A stretch of 64,000 nucleotides of DNA from Rhodospirillaceae bacterium SYSU D60007 (lineage in GTDB: Bacteria; Pseudomonadota; Alphaproteobacteria; Reyranellales; Reyranellaceae), in NCBI GenBank assembly GCA_003574685.1, contig QOCQ01000007.1, positions 124,001 to 188,000 of the forward strand, in the 5' to 3' direction. Made by a program: the position numbers and the translations under genes. Position 1 is the stretch's first letter; the number at the start of each line of letters is the position of its first letter. Positions 19,564 to 28,318 of the stretch are shown piece by piece. The notes beneath the pieces are model-generated. The model was not told the origin of the DNA. It worked only from the letters and a program-made list of their open reading frames with translations, and made no database searches.

Positions 19564-20268
19564 ATGGCCGACCCGATGAACGGCATCAAGGCCTGCGTCT
19601 TCGATGCGTACGGGACGCTTTTCGACTTCAACTCGGCCGTCGCCCGCCACCGCGATGCCATTGGTGCACAGGCCGACCGGCTGGCCGAGATGTGGCGCGC
19701 CAAGCAGATCAGCTACACCTGGCTACGCAGCCTGATGGGTGCCTATGCGCCCTTCTGGCAGGTCACGGGCGAGGCGCTGGACCATTGCCTGGAGGCGTGC
19801 GGAGTCACCACACCGGACATCCGGGACGAGCTGATGAACGCGTACCTGCGGCTCGATCCGTTCCCCGAAGTGCCGGCGATGCTGCAGGCGCTGCGCGACG
19901 GCGGCATGCACACCGCCATTCTTTCCAATGGCGATCCCGGCATGCTGGGTGAGGTCGTGAAGAACACCGGTTTGCGTGACCACTTCGACGCGCTCTATAG
20001 CGTCGATGCCGTCAAGGTCTTCAAGCCCGATCGCAGGGTCTATGCGCTGGCTACTGACGGTCTGGGCCTGGCGGCACGCGAGATCTGCTTCCTCTCGTCC
20101 AACGGCTGGGACGCGCAGGGTGCCGCGCATTTCGGCTTCCAGGTCTGCTGGATCAACCGGTCAGGTGCACCGCGCGAACGGTTGCCCGGTTTGCTGGCGC
20201 GCGAGCTGCGATCGCTCGAACCCCTGCCGGCTCTGGTGCTGGCTACTTCGGCGACCACGCGTAGTTGA
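19564..20268 (+). CDS. Haloacid dehalogenase type II (HAD superfamily)
   Basis: Resembles L-2-haloacid dehalogenases, which hydrolyse C-halogen bonds. The nucleophile motif is VFDAYGTLFDFNSAV (first Asp about residue 14). ILSNGDPGML gives HAD motif II, VFKPDRRVYALA motif III, and FLSSNGWDAQGAAHFGFQVCWINR the late type-II signature. The 234-residue length is normal. It overlaps the convergent 2OG-oxygenase gene by 26 bases at its 3' end. Many such genes act on unknown phosphate or halo substrates, so the function is by similarity only. Confidence 0.85.
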   Translation: MADPMNGIKACVFDAYGTLFDFNSAVARHRDAIGAQADRLAEMWRAKQISYTWLRSLMGAYAPFWQVTGEALDHCLEACGVTTPDIRDELMNAYLRLDPFPEVPAMLQALRDGGMHTAILSNGDPGMLGEVVKNTGLRDHFDALYSVDAVKVFKPDRRVYALATDGLGLAAREICFLSSNGWDAQGAAHFGFQVCWINRSGAPRERLPGLLARELRSLEPLPALVLATSATTRS

Positions 20269-20866
20269 AACTGACCGATACGCGCTCGCCGCGCACGCGG
20301 CTGGCAGGCACTTCGTGGCGCAGCCAGCTCTCGAACAGTATCACCATGCCCGCCCGCACAGGCATCGTCACGAACGGACCGAACGGCGCGGGTGCATCGC
20401 TGCGCCGGGGCGGTGCCGCCATCAGGCTGGAAAGGCGCGGATCCTCGAATTTCAGCCCGGCCGAACCGCGCGGCGTCTGCGCGTAGTAGGTGCCGCTGAG
20501 GAACGACAGCGGGTGCAGATGCATGCCATGCGCCACCTGCGCCGGCATGAAGTTCACCCAGCAATCGGTCATTTCCACGGTACGGCCGCGCAGATCATAG
20601 TGCAGGCGGGCCGCGAACCGCCGCACGTGCGGTGCCAGGCGGCGCTCCAGCTCGCGGAATGTCGCCGAGGTGCGGTGCAGTTTCGAGTGTGTCGCGTAGG
20701 AGGTGTAGCCGCCGACATAGTGCCTGTCGGACCAGCCCTGTCCTTTCGTGTCGTGCAGGCGCAAGGCCTCGACCTCGTCCAGCAGGCGCTGGTTGAAGCG
20801 CGCGGCACCCAGCCCGCCCAGCGGGGCGCGGTAGATGAGCGTCGGGAACAACGAGCGCAGGGCCAT
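20243..20866 (-). CDS. Putative 2OG-Fe(II) oxygenase (TIGR02466-like)
   Basis: A 207-residue protein starting MALRSLFPTLIYRAPLG that looks like the putative 2-oxoglutarate/Fe(II) oxygenases related to phage and SM-20-type proteins. The core has HGMHLHPLSFLSGTYYAQTPRGSAGLKFEDPR (the HLH and later residues as metal site), VRAGMVILFESWLRHEV (second His) and RVSVSFNYAW with the Arg that binds 2OG. The ATG shares one base with the stop of the TauE/SafE gene upstream (TGATG), so the two are coupled. Confidence 0.75.
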   Translation of the reverse strand: MALRSLFPTLIYRAPLGGLGAARFNQRLLDEVEALRLHDTKGQGWSDRHYVGGYTSYATHSKLHRTSATFRELERRLAPHVRRFAARLHYDLRGRTVEMTDCWVNFMPAQVAHGMHLHPLSFLSGTYYAQTPRGSAGLKFEDPRLSSLMAAPPRRSDAPAPFGPFVTMPVRAGMVILFESWLRHEVPASRVRGERVSVSFNYAWSPK

Positions 20867-21654
20867 CAGGGCGCAGAAGACAACAGAGACAGGATGGCGG
20901 CAACCAGGGTCGTCGCCGCTACTGCCGCGACAAGTGTGAAGGCAATGATCCGGAACGTCGTTTCGGAGATGATCCGGAAAGCCCGCGCGCCGACATACAG
21001 GCCCGTGCCATAGGCTGGTATCAGCAGCGCCGCCGAGACGAAGACTGTTGGTGTCAGCAGGCCGTTGATCCAATACATGAGCTGGGTGCCGATCGAGGCT
21101 ACGCCGAAGAAGGCGATGGTGTTGGCCCGCGCCTGCGCGGCATTGCTTTGGCCGGCCAGCCAGAAGACCACAACCGGCGGTCCGCCCATGCCGATGGCAC
21201 CGCTCATGATGCCGGATGCACCGCCTGTCAGCAGCGTTGCCGGCAGACCCGGCGTGCGGGTATAGCGCCACCCCGTCGCCAGGACGGCAACAGCCAGCAA
21301 CACGAACAACGACATTGCGATACGCAGCGCGACCGGAGGCATCGTTAGCAGCACCCAGGCGCCTATCGGCAATGCCACCATCGCGGCAATCGCCAGCGGC
21401 AGCACCTCGCGCCAGCGGCATCGCCGCCAAGCCTGAATGGTGAGCGGCATACCGATCAGCAGATCGGCGACACCCAGCGTGGGCACGGCCAGCAGCGGAC
21501 TGTAGAGGGCGGAGAACACGGGCGTCAGGATCAGCGCGGCGCCGAAGCCCGCCATGCCGCGCACGAAGCCGGCGACCACGGCAGTCGCCCCGACAAGCGC
21601 GAATTCAGGCCGCCATATGCTGCCGAATGCCGTCTCCCACATCGGCAGAGGCAT
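20866..21654 (-). CDS. TauE/SafE (TSUP) family membrane transporter
   Basis: Polytopic membrane protein of the sulfite exporter/TSUP family, which moves organic sulfonates, sulfite or other anions. About eight hydrophobic segments are visible, with the two family repeats: GFVRGMAGFGAALILTPV and, in the second half, TLLTGGASGIMSGAIGMGGPPVVVFWL. ATG at 21654 is preferred; 21642 is possible, and the GTG at 21684 lies in a strong hairpin and is unlikely. It is coupled to the 2OG-oxygenase gene. Confidence 0.85.
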   Translation of the reverse strand: MPLPMWETAFGSIWRPEFALVGATAVVAGFVRGMAGFGAALILTPVFSALYSPLLAVPTLGVADLLIGMPLTIQAWRRCRWREVLPLAIAAMVALPIGAWVLLTMPPVALRIAMSLFVLLAVAVLATGWRYTRTPGLPATLLTGGASGIMSGAIGMGGPPVVVFWLAGQSNAAQARANTIAFFGVASIGTQLMYWINGLLTPTVFVSAALLIPAYGTGLYVGARAFRIISETTFRIIAFTLVAAVAATTLVAAILSLLSSAP

Positions 21655-21670
21655 ACCCGAAAACAGCGAC

Positions 21671-21698
21671 GCCCGCCCGGGCACTCTCCCGGGCGGGC
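21671..21698 (-). terminator. GC-rich hairpin after the lipoprotein gene
   Basis: Perfect 11-bp stem GCCCGCCCGGG/CCCGGGCGGGC with a six-base loop, between the end of the lipoprotein gene and the start of the TauE/SafE gene. On the minus strand it is followed by GTCGCTGTTTT, a weak T-rich tail, so it may reduce read-through into the transporter gene. Confidence 0.55.
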
Positions 21699-21726
21699 GT
21701 CTGCTGATAGCTGTGAGCGGATGTGA

Positions 21727-21966
21727 CTAGTAGCGTGTACCCGGTGTGGTCGCCGCACCCACGCCGGCGCCGACCGCGCCGCCGATCAGGGCGCCACCCA
21801 GCACCGAGAGGCCGCCTGTGGCCGCACCCACGGCCGCGCCGGCACCCGCGCCGATCGCGCCGCCGGTCACCGCCCGCTGGCCCCACGTGTCGCCGCACGC
21901 AGAGACGATCAGCGCGAGTGGAATCAGCACTGCCCCGACTCGTGCGGGCATCGAGACATTCGACAC
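21727..21966 (-). CDS. Small glycine-zipper lipoprotein A
   Basis: A 79-residue predicted outer-membrane or periplasmic lipoprotein. The signal sequence ends in the lipobox LIVSAC, giving a lipid-modified Cys followed by GDTWGQRAVTGG and a run of Gly-x3-Gly zipper repeats (GAIGAGAGAAVGAATGGLSVLGGALIGGAVGAGVGAA). GTG at 21966 is chosen because GAGGA lies 6-7 bases upstream; the ATG at 21951 is the alternative. It is a close paralogue of the next gene upstream on the same strand. Confidence 0.8.
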   Translation of the reverse strand: MSNVSMPARVGAVLIPLALIVSACGDTWGQRAVTGGAIGAGAGAAVGAATGGLSVLGGALIGGAVGAGVGAATTPGTRY

Positions 21967-22119
21967 GTGTTCCTCCGTTATAGCGGCCTGAGGCCGAAAT
22001 TCCCCGAGCAGGATGGCATCAATGTGGCAAGCCCGCCACGTCCGTTGCTCTTGCAACGCGACAACATGCTGGGGGTTCCGGGCGCGGGAACTACTCTACG
22101 CCACCCAAGGACTGCCGTC

Positions 22120-22344
22120 CTATTTCGCCATGTCGGGCGAGGTAACCACACCGATGGCCGCTCCCGCCGCGGCGCCGACGAGGGCACCAGCCCAGATGGG
22201 CAGTCCACCAATCACCGCGCCCGCCGCTGCACCGGCGGCAAGGCCCATCCCGCCGCCGGTCGCAGCACGTTCCGCCCATGTGTCGCCGCACGCGGCGAGC
22301 ACCAGCGCGGCCGGCAGCAGCACGGCCAGCACCCGTTTCGTCAT
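22120..22344 (-). CDS. Small glycine-zipper lipoprotein B
   Basis: A 74-residue paralogue of the neighbouring lipoprotein: MTKRVLAVLLPAALVLAACGDTWAERAATGGG, with lipobox LVLAAC, the same CGDTW-x2-RA-x-TGG stretch after the lipid Cys, and Gly/Ala zipper repeats (GLAAGAAAGAVIGGLPIWAGALVGAAAGAAIG). ATG at 22344 with GAGGG just upstream. The function is unknown; such proteins are often envelope-stress or osmotically induced components. Confidence 0.8.
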   Translation of the reverse strand: MTKRVLAVLLPAALVLAACGDTWAERAATGGGMGLAAGAAAGAVIGGLPIWAGALVGAAAGAAIGVVTSPDMAK

Positions 22345-22647
22345 GCCCTCATCCCGACAAGAAATGATCAAAAGGGCGGCTGGATTACGCGCCGCCGAAT
22401 CACTGAGGGGGACGCGGGCCACAAACTGGGGCAGGCCCACCAATGCGCTTTGTTCTGAACGCGTCCGGGGGGTTTGAGGGGGAAACCGAGCGCGCTCTCT
22501 TATGACTTCAAGATAGGACGAGAATTTCTTGGATTCAATATCTTTTTTTATCCGGCCAAGGCTCCGCCAGGCCTCGGGCAGCGAAGCCCGTTGACCTTGA
22601 TCCACTTCCGGGCAAGCCTGATGCGCCAAAGCCGCTCCGGAGAACCC
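22345..22647. other. Intergenic region without a recognisable gene
   Basis: About 300 bases between the divergent lipoprotein B and PA14 genes. It should hold both promoters. A G-rich stretch near 22465-22485 and an A/T-richer segment near 22500-22555 are the only visible features; no clear -10/-35 pair, hairpin or RNA gene can be supported. Confidence 0.4.
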
Positions 22648-23223
22648 ATGTTCCGCCGCCTCGCCATCCTGATCCTGGCTGCACTGTGTGTCGTGCCTTT
22701 GTCGGCTTCTGCCGAAACACCGATTACCGGTCTGCAGCCTGCCAATCCACCGCCGGCGGCAGACAAGCTCGCGCCCGGGCTGGCGGTCAACTACCAGTAC
22801 GGCATCATCAACCGCATCGGCGAGCTCAATGAAAAGGGCAAGGTCATCGGGGCGCCGCTCACGCATCTGACGTGGAACGCAGGCGCCGGCAACGTGCTCA
22901 CAAGCGACAGGGCCGATGGCGTGCAGGCTCACATCTTCGGGTTCATTCGGTTTGCTGCAGCCGGCACCTATGTGTTCGAAGTGAACTCCAATGATGGTGT
23001 CCGACTCGAGATTGGCGGCAAGCGTATCTGGGAGGACGGCGATGTGCATCCCGACCGCCTGTCGCCGCCAATTCCGGTCCAGGTGCCGGCGCCTGGCCTG
23101 TATCCGATCAAGATCCTCTACTTCGAGAAGAGAAACACATCGACCCTTGAGGTGTTCTGGGCTCCCCCCGGCGGCCAGCGCACGAACATCCAGGGCGATG
23201 CCCTCGTGCATCTGAAGCGCTAG
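22648..23223 (+). CDS. Secreted PA14-domain protein
   Basis: A 191-residue exported protein: signal peptide MFRRLAILILAALCVVPLSASA, then a single PA14 beta-barrel domain of the carbohydrate-binding type (VNYQYGIINRIGEL, FGFIRFAAAGTYVFEVNSNDGVRLEIGGKRIWEDGD, PIPVQVPAPGLYPIKILYFEKRNTSTLEVFW). CCGGAG precedes the ATG at 22648; the upstream part of the frame is not protein-like. PA14 domains bind glycans; no enzyme domain is attached, so it is probably a cell-surface or periplasmic binding protein. Confidence 0.85.
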   Translation: MFRRLAILILAALCVVPLSASAETPITGLQPANPPPAADKLAPGLAVNYQYGIINRIGELNEKGKVIGAPLTHLTWNAGAGNVLTSDRADGVQAHIFGFIRFAAAGTYVFEVNSNDGVRLEIGGKRIWEDGDVHPDRLSPPIPVQVPAPGLYPIKILYFEKRNTSTLEVFWAPPGGQRTNIQGDALVHLKR

Positions 23224-23233
23224 CCCGCTCCTG

Positions 23234-23962
23234 CTATTCCGCGGCGATAGTATCCCCGGCACGCAACCGTGTTGGCGGCGCGCCGACGGTGCGCAGCGCC
23301 AGGTCGGCGTGCAGGTCGGCCACGTCCTCCGCCCGCCAGCCGTCATGCGCGGCGTTGTACCAGTAGGCGACATCCGTGCATTGATTGAGGATCGCCATGG
23401 CGACGATCTTCACATCGTCGCGGCCGTTACGACGCAAGGCGCGAAACGCGCCTGCGGCGTGACCGCTCTCCAGAATGCGCACCAGCATTTCGCGTACCCG
23501 CCGGCGGCTGGCACGGATCTCCTGGCGCCGCGGCGCGTCGAGCCACTCCCACTCGCGGTTGGCAACCACCGCCTCGACCCGCTTGCGGGTGTGGCGCAGA
23601 GTATAGGCGCGAACGAAGGCCCGGAGCTGTGCGATCGGATCATCGCCAATGCCCGTCAACGCCGCCCCCAGCTCGCGCTCCAGCGCCGCCTGGGTTGAGC
23701 GGATGATCGTCGCCAGCAGCTCTTCCTTGGACGAAAAGTGATTGTAGAGGGCGCCCTGCGTCAGTCCGCAGGCACGCATCACGTCGCGTACCGTCGTCAC
23801 CTGAAAGCCCTGACGGGCGAACAGATCGAAGGCGGCTGCCTCGATGGCCTCCGCCGGCGGCGTATCGCGGCCCTCCGCGGTGCGCGCCGCCGGGCGGCGC
23901 GAATTCCGGCGTGCCACGTGAGTCTTCCTTGTGATCCCGCTCCTTCGCGGCGGCTGGTTCAT
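23234..23962 (-). CDS. TetR/AcrR family transcriptional regulator
   Basis: A 242-residue repressor. After a basic N-terminal tail the helix-turn-helix is clear: AIEAAAFDLFARQGFQVTTVRDVMRACGLTQGALYNHFSSKEELLATII. The C-terminal ligand-binding domain (about 110-225) is helical and not assignable to a ligand. It follows the phosphotransferase gene on the same strand after 62 bases, and may control it, perhaps with acyl-CoA metabolism as in many such pairs. Confidence 0.9.
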   Translation of the reverse strand: MNQPPRRSGITRKTHVARRNSRRPAARTAEGRDTPPAEAIEAAAFDLFARQGFQVTTVRDVMRACGLTQGALYNHFSSKEELLATIIRSTQAALERELGAALTGIGDDPIAQLRAFVRAYTLRHTRKRVEAVVANREWEWLDAPRRQEIRASRRRVREMLVRILESGHAAGAFRALRRNGRDDVKIVAMAILNQCTDVAYWYNAAHDGWRAEDVADLHADLALRTVGAPPTRLRAGDTIAAE

Positions 23963-24024
23963 CCCGCGCGCCTGCTTGCCTACAGCCTATCCGCTGCGCG
24001 CTCCATGTGCAAACCGCTGCAACC

Positions 24025-25092
24025 TCAGCGCGCACCGAGCCGGCGTGCGATGGACCAGGCCAGCTCTGCGTTGGGCCGCACGAGCTTGCCCGATTCGCCG
24101 GCCAGCCTGTTCGCGGCGGTGCCGTCAAGCGAGCGGGCATAGACGCCCTGGCGGATGCAGGCGACCCGGAACAGGTTGTAGGCCATGTAGTAGTCCCAGT
24201 TGGGCGGAATGGACCGGCCCGTGCGCTCGCAGTACCAGCGCAGCATCTGCTGCTCGCCCGCAATGCCTTGACTGGCAAGGTCAAGCCCCTCGATCCCGCC
24301 CTGGGATTCCGGCACGCGGTACATCATGCAGAGATAGGACAATTCCGCCAGCGGATCGCCCAGCGTCGAGATCTCCCAGTCGATCACCGCCAGCACGCGT
24401 GGCTCGCTGCGATGGAAGATCATGTTGTCCAGCCGATAGTCGCCATGGACGATCGTGGTCTCGTCACCCGGCGGCGCGTTGGCGGGCAGCCACTCGAGCA
24501 GCCGGTCCATGGCCTCGATCGGCTCGGTTTCGGACGCCTTGTACTGCTTGCCCCAGCGCGAGATCTGCCGCGCCACATAGCTGCCCGGACGGCCGAAATC
24601 GGCCAGCCCCAGCCCCTGCCAGTCCGCCTTGTGCAGGCGCGCCAGGGTATCGATCTTGGCCTCATAGATGGCTGGGCGCAGTTCGACGGGAATTTCTGGC
24701 AGCAGCGGGTCCCACAAGACCCGGCCGTCGCAAAACTCCATGATGTAGAATGGCGTGCCGACTACCGAGTCGTCCTCGCACAGCGCGTAAGCGCGCGGCG
24801 TCGGCACATCGGTCCGGTTCAACGCCGAAATCACGCGAAACTCGCGATCTACGGCATGCGCCGACGGCAGCAGCTTGCCCGGCGGCTTGCGCCGCAGAAC
24901 GTATTGCCGGCCAGCGCCGTCCGTCAGCCGGTAGGTGGGATTGGATTGGCCGCCGCGGAACTGCTCGACTTTCAGGGGACCGACAAAGCCGGTGACGTGG
25001 CCGGACATGTATCGCTCGAGCGGCGCCACGTCGAAACGGTGTCGCTCCTGCACTTCCATCGTGCCGACAAAATCGGCGCCGCGTCTGGCCAT
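24025..25092 (-). CDS. Phosphotransferase family protein (APH/ACAD10-like)
   Basis: Kinase-like fold of the aminoglycoside phosphotransferase/ACAD10-11 type, often found with acyl-CoA dehydrogenases. The N-lobe has VEQFRGGQSNPTYRL and YVLRRKPPGKLLPSAHAVDREFRVI; the C-lobe has the catalytic VHGDYRLDNMIF and metal-binding VIDWEISTLGDPLAEL. Start at 25092 (MARRGADFVGT) fits family members; longer in-frame starts (ATG 25149, TTG 25158) exist. It is 355 residues. It is not an antibiotic-resistance gene by context; a role in hydroxyacyl-CoA or choline-type phosphorylation is more likely. Confidence 0.85.
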   Translation of the reverse strand: MARRGADFVGTMEVQERHRFDVAPLERYMSGHVTGFVGPLKVEQFRGGQSNPTYRLTDGAGRQYVLRRKPPGKLLPSAHAVDREFRVISALNRTDVPTPRAYALCEDDSVVGTPFYIMEFCDGRVLWDPLLPEIPVELRPAIYEAKIDTLARLHKADWQGLGLADFGRPGSYVARQISRWGKQYKASETEPIEAMDRLLEWLPANAPPGDETTIVHGDYRLDNMIFHRSEPRVLAVIDWEISTLGDPLAELSYLCMMYRVPESQGGIEGLDLASQGIAGEQQMLRWYCERTGRSIPPNWDYYMAYNLFRVACIRQGVYARSLDGTAANRLAGESGKLVRPNAELAWSIARRLGAR

Positions 25093-25272
25093 CTTCCCTT
25101 CGGTCCCGGCTTGCAGTGGAAACGGGCGCAGTTTGCGTCGCCCCGACATCGCATGCAATCATCCCTCGCGCACAGCCGGCACCGGCCACGTGCATCGGAC
25201 CGCTGGGCGGAAGTTGGCAGCCGAGTTGCTCTGAGCACGATCATCGCACCCACTGGCCAGGAGGAGGAAGCC

Positions 25273-25650
25273 GTGCCCGACACCACGCTCATGCCAGCAC
25301 CGACGACGGGCGGAGCTCTCGGCTCGCGCTATGTCGATGTCGCCACTTTGCCGTGGACGCAAACCCGGTTCCCGGGCATCGAGATGAAGACACTGATGGA
25401 AGACAAACAAACGGGCATGCTCACCGTGCTGATGCGGTGGGCGCCGGGCGCACGTCTTCCGCTCCACGAACATGTCCGGCTCGAGCAGACCTATGTGCTG
25501 GAAGGTTCCTTCGCGGACCACGAAGGCGTCTGCACTGCCGGCAACTACGTCTGGCGGCCGCAGGGCAGCCGGCACGAAGCCTGGTCGGACGAAGGTGCCC
25601 TGATGCTGGCCTTCTTCCTCAGCCCGAACCGTTTCTTCGATCAGCCCTGA
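25273..25650 (+). CDS. Cupin-domain protein (ChrR-cupin-like)
   Basis: A 125-residue single cupin barrel. The metal motif is LPLHEHVRLEQTYVLEGSF (His, His, Glu), followed by GNYVWRPQGSRHEAWSDEGALMLAFFL with the late His, as in ChrR-type cupins and small dioxygenases. GTG start at 25273 with GAGGAGGAAG directly upstream; this strong site decides the start. It is divergent from the phosphotransferase. Without a partner it could be a dioxygenase, isomerase or sensor. Confidence 0.82.
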   Translation: MPDTTLMPAPTTGGALGSRYVDVATLPWTQTRFPGIEMKTLMEDKQTGMLTVLMRWAPGARLPLHEHVRLEQTYVLEGSFADHEGVCTAGNYVWRPQGSRHEAWSDEGALMLAFFLSPNRFFDQP

Positions 25651-25759
25651 TGCGACGCCGCCGCTGATGCCGGCGAACAGGGTGGACACGATTGCATCAC
25701 ACTGTAACATGAACACCGGTTTAGCTTCGCTGTAACGGTGATTCATGGAGGTGTGTTGG

Positions 25760-26914
25760 ATGACCGCCCGGTTTTCGGCGGCCGTAGCCGCGTTTGTCTG
25801 TGTCGCAGGATTGTCCGCGCCTGGCTACGGCCAGGGCAAGCTGCCATCGGAGATGGCCTGGACCGCGTATGATACCGGGTCTTCAGGCTTCAATATTGCC
25901 GTGGCTGTCGGCCAGCAACTCAAGCAGAAGTACGGAAGCGATCTTCGCCTGCTGCCGTCAGGCAATGACACCGGGCGTCTTGCACCGGTGCGCGCCAAGC
26001 GCGCCATCGCCTCGCAGATGGGCATCGGCACCTATTTCGCCCAGGAAGGCATGTTTGAGTTCGGGCAGAAGGCCTGGGGCCCACAGCCCACGCGACTGAT
26101 CATGACGGCTACGTCCTGCAACGGACTCGGGCTGGCCGTGGCCAAGGACCTCGGCGTGAAAACGCCGGCTGACCTCAAAGGCAAGCGCCTTGGCATCGTG
26201 GTGGGCTCGCCGGCGCTGACGCAGGGTGCGATCGCGCTGCTGGCCTTCGCCGGACTGGGACCGGATGACGTCAAGACGGTCGAGTTCTCCTCGAACAATG
26301 CCATGTGGAAAGGCATGGTGAACAACGAGGCGGATATCGTGCTGAGCTCGACGATCTCGGGCCAGTCCAAGGAGATGGACACCTCCCCGCGCGGTGTCAT
26401 GTGGCCGCCGATGCCGGCCTCCGACAAGGAAGGCTGGGCGCGGGTGCATAAGAAGGCGCCCTACTTCGTGCCGGTGAAGGCGACCTGCGGTTCGGGCGGC
26501 ATTTCGCCCAACACGCCGGTCGAAATGGCGGGCTATGCCTATCCCATCTTCATGACCTACGCCGACCGCAGCGAGGAGGAGATTTATCTGATCACCAAGG
26601 CGATGATCGATGCCTATCCGGATTACAAGGCAGGCGCTCCCGGCGCTGACGGGCTTGCGCTGGATCGGCAGAATTTCACCTGGGTCGTTCCCTATCACCC
26701 CGGCGCGATCAAGGCCTTCAAGGAAAAGGGCGTCTGGACCGATGCGGCGCAGAAGCACAACGATGCGCTGATCGCACGCCAGCAGGTGATCGGCGCCGCC
26801 TGGAAGGCGTTCACCGCGAAGGCACCGTCGGACGAGAAGGAATTTTCTGCCGGCTGGCTCAAGGCCCGCGCGGAAGCACTAAAGAAGGCTGGCATGGACG
26901 TGGTCTTCGAATAG
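25760..26914 (+). CDS. TAXI family TRAP transporter solute receptor 1
   Basis: Periplasmic substrate-binding protein of the TAXI (TRAP-associated extracytoplasmic immunogenic) family. Signal peptide MTARFSAAVAAFVCVAGLSAPGYG; then TAYDTGSSGFNIAVAVGQQLKQKYG, the NDTGRLAPVRAKRA loop, KTPADLKGKRLGIVVGSPALTQGAIALLAFAGL and WVVPYHPGAIKAFKEKG. GGAGG lies 8 bases before the ATG at 25760. It is closely similar along its length to the next gene, and both precede one fused TRAP permease. Confidence 0.9.
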   Translation: MTARFSAAVAAFVCVAGLSAPGYGQGKLPSEMAWTAYDTGSSGFNIAVAVGQQLKQKYGSDLRLLPSGNDTGRLAPVRAKRAIASQMGIGTYFAQEGMFEFGQKAWGPQPTRLIMTATSCNGLGLAVAKDLGVKTPADLKGKRLGIVVGSPALTQGAIALLAFAGLGPDDVKTVEFSSNNAMWKGMVNNEADIVLSSTISGQSKEMDTSPRGVMWPPMPASDKEGWARVHKKAPYFVPVKATCGSGGISPNTPVEMAGYAYPIFMTYADRSEEEIYLITKAMIDAYPDYKAGAPGADGLALDRQNFTWVVPYHPGAIKAFKEKGVWTDAAQKHNDALIARQQVIGAAWKAFTAKAPSDEKEFSAGWLKARAEALKKAGMDVVFE

Positions 26915-26961
26915 GCCGAACGCAGCGCCAGTCTGGCGTCGGCCAAACATGGGAGGTGACT

Positions 26962-28122
26962 ATGCATGTGATGAACAGGCGTGCGGCCGGGGCGGCAGTC
27001 CTGGCCGTCGCCGCCTTTTTGGCCGCACCGGTTATGGCCGAGGACATCAAGCTGCCCTCGGACCTGACCTGGACCGCCTATGATACCGGTTCGTCGGGCT
27101 TCAACATCGCGGTCGCAGTCGGCAAGGTGCTCAAGGACCGGCATGGCGCCGACGTGCGCGTCCTGCCTGCGGGCAACGACGTGGCCCGGCTGGCGCCCTT
27201 GCGGGCCAAGCGCGCGCAGCTTTCCGCCATGGGCATTGGCGGCTACTTCGCGCAGGAGGGAGTCTTCGAGTTCGGCGTGAAGGACTGGGGCCCGCAGCGG
27301 CTTCGGCTGATGCTGGCATCGACCTACTGCAACGCCATCGGCCTGGGTGTCGCCAAGGATACGGGTGTCAAGGAGATCAAGGACCTCAAGGGCAAGCGCA
27401 TCGGCACCGTCGTTGGCTCGCCGGCGCTGAACCAGAACGCCTTTGCGATCCTCGCCTTCGGCAACCTGACCAGGGACGACGTCAAGCTGGTCGAATTCTC
27501 CAGCTATGGCGCGATGTGGAAGGGCATGATCAACAACGAGGTTGATGCGGCCATCGCGTCCAACATCTCGGGTCAGACCAAGGAACTCGAGACTTCACCA
27601 CGCGGTCTGATCTATCCGCCCCTGCCGCATTCCGACGAAGCCGGCTGGGCCCGACTGCACAAGATTGGTCCGTACTTCCTGAAACACAAGGTGACCTGCG
27701 GCGGCGGTCTGACGTCCAACCCGTCGGAACTGAGCTCCTACCCCTATCCCATCTTCATGGCCTACGAGTCGCAGCCCGCCGACCTGATCTACGGGATCAC
27801 AACGGCGATGATCAAAGGCTACGACGCCTATAAGGATGCTGCACCTGGCGCTGCCGGGCTGGAACTCAAGCGGCAGAACCGGCAATGGGTGCTGCCGTAT
27901 CACGCGGGCGCGGTGAAGGCGATGAAGGAAGCCGGTGCCTGGACTGCGGCCGATGAAGCATACAACAACAATCTGCTGAAACGGCAGGATACGCTGATGG
28001 CCGCGTGGCAGGCGTTCCTGAAGACCGATCCGCCGGAAGACAAGGCAGCCTTCTCCAAAGCCTGGATGAAGGCCCGCAACGCTGCCCTCACCAAGGCCGG
28101 CATGGATCCGATCTTCGAATAG
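26962..28122 (+). CDS. TAXI family TRAP transporter solute receptor 2
   Basis: Paralogue of the preceding gene, 386 residues, with signal peptide (MHVMNRRAAGAAVLAVAAFLAAPVMA) and the same landmarks: TWTAYDTGSSGFNIAVAVGKVLKD, GNDVARLAPLRAKRA, LKGKRIGTVVGSPALNQNAFAILAF and VLPYHAGAVKAMKEAG. GGGAGG 5 bases before the ATG at 26962. It is separated from receptor 1 by 47 bases, so the two are co-transcribed. The ligand is unknown; relatives bind glutamate or small carboxylates. Confidence 0.9.
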   Translation: MHVMNRRAAGAAVLAVAAFLAAPVMAEDIKLPSDLTWTAYDTGSSGFNIAVAVGKVLKDRHGADVRVLPAGNDVARLAPLRAKRAQLSAMGIGGYFAQEGVFEFGVKDWGPQRLRLMLASTYCNAIGLGVAKDTGVKEIKDLKGKRIGTVVGSPALNQNAFAILAFGNLTRDDVKLVEFSSYGAMWKGMINNEVDAAIASNISGQTKELETSPRGLIYPPLPHSDEAGWARLHKIGPYFLKHKVTCGGGLTSNPSELSSYPYPIFMAYESQPADLIYGITTAMIKGYDAYKDAAPGAAGLELKRQNRQWVLPYHAGAVKAMKEAGAWTAADEAYNNNLLKRQDTLMAAWQAFLKTDPPEDKAAFSKAWMKARNAALTKAGMDPIFE

Positions 28123-28152
28123 CGGCGTCTGGTCCAGACGCATAAGGAGCAT

Positions 28153-28222
28153 CTGTCATCCCGAGCGCAGCGAGGGATCTTGAGGCCGGCGGAAAGATCC
28201 CTCGCTACGCTCGGGATGACAG
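28153..28222. repeat. Inverted pair of GTCATCCCGAGCG repeat units
   Basis: Two 29-base arms (28153-28181 and 28194-28222) in inverted orientation with one mismatch, separated by 12 bases. The unit matches the single copy at 13862-13890. It lies between TAXI receptor 2 and the TRAP permease and would fold into a strong mRNA hairpin, which could protect the receptor message and lower permease expression. Confidence 0.8.
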
Positions 28223-28318
28223 CAGCCTGTAGTGCGAGCCTGCGCGGTTGCAAGACGATATGCCAAGCCAGATAACCGGCCCCAACAGCGCCGGAGAGAA
28301 GACACAGGGAGCAGATGA

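Noticed and set aside
24025-25092. Aminoglycoside-resistance gene
   Set aside because: Although the APH fold is clear, the sequence matches the ACAD10-like metabolic branch and sits with a TetR regulator, not with resistance genes.
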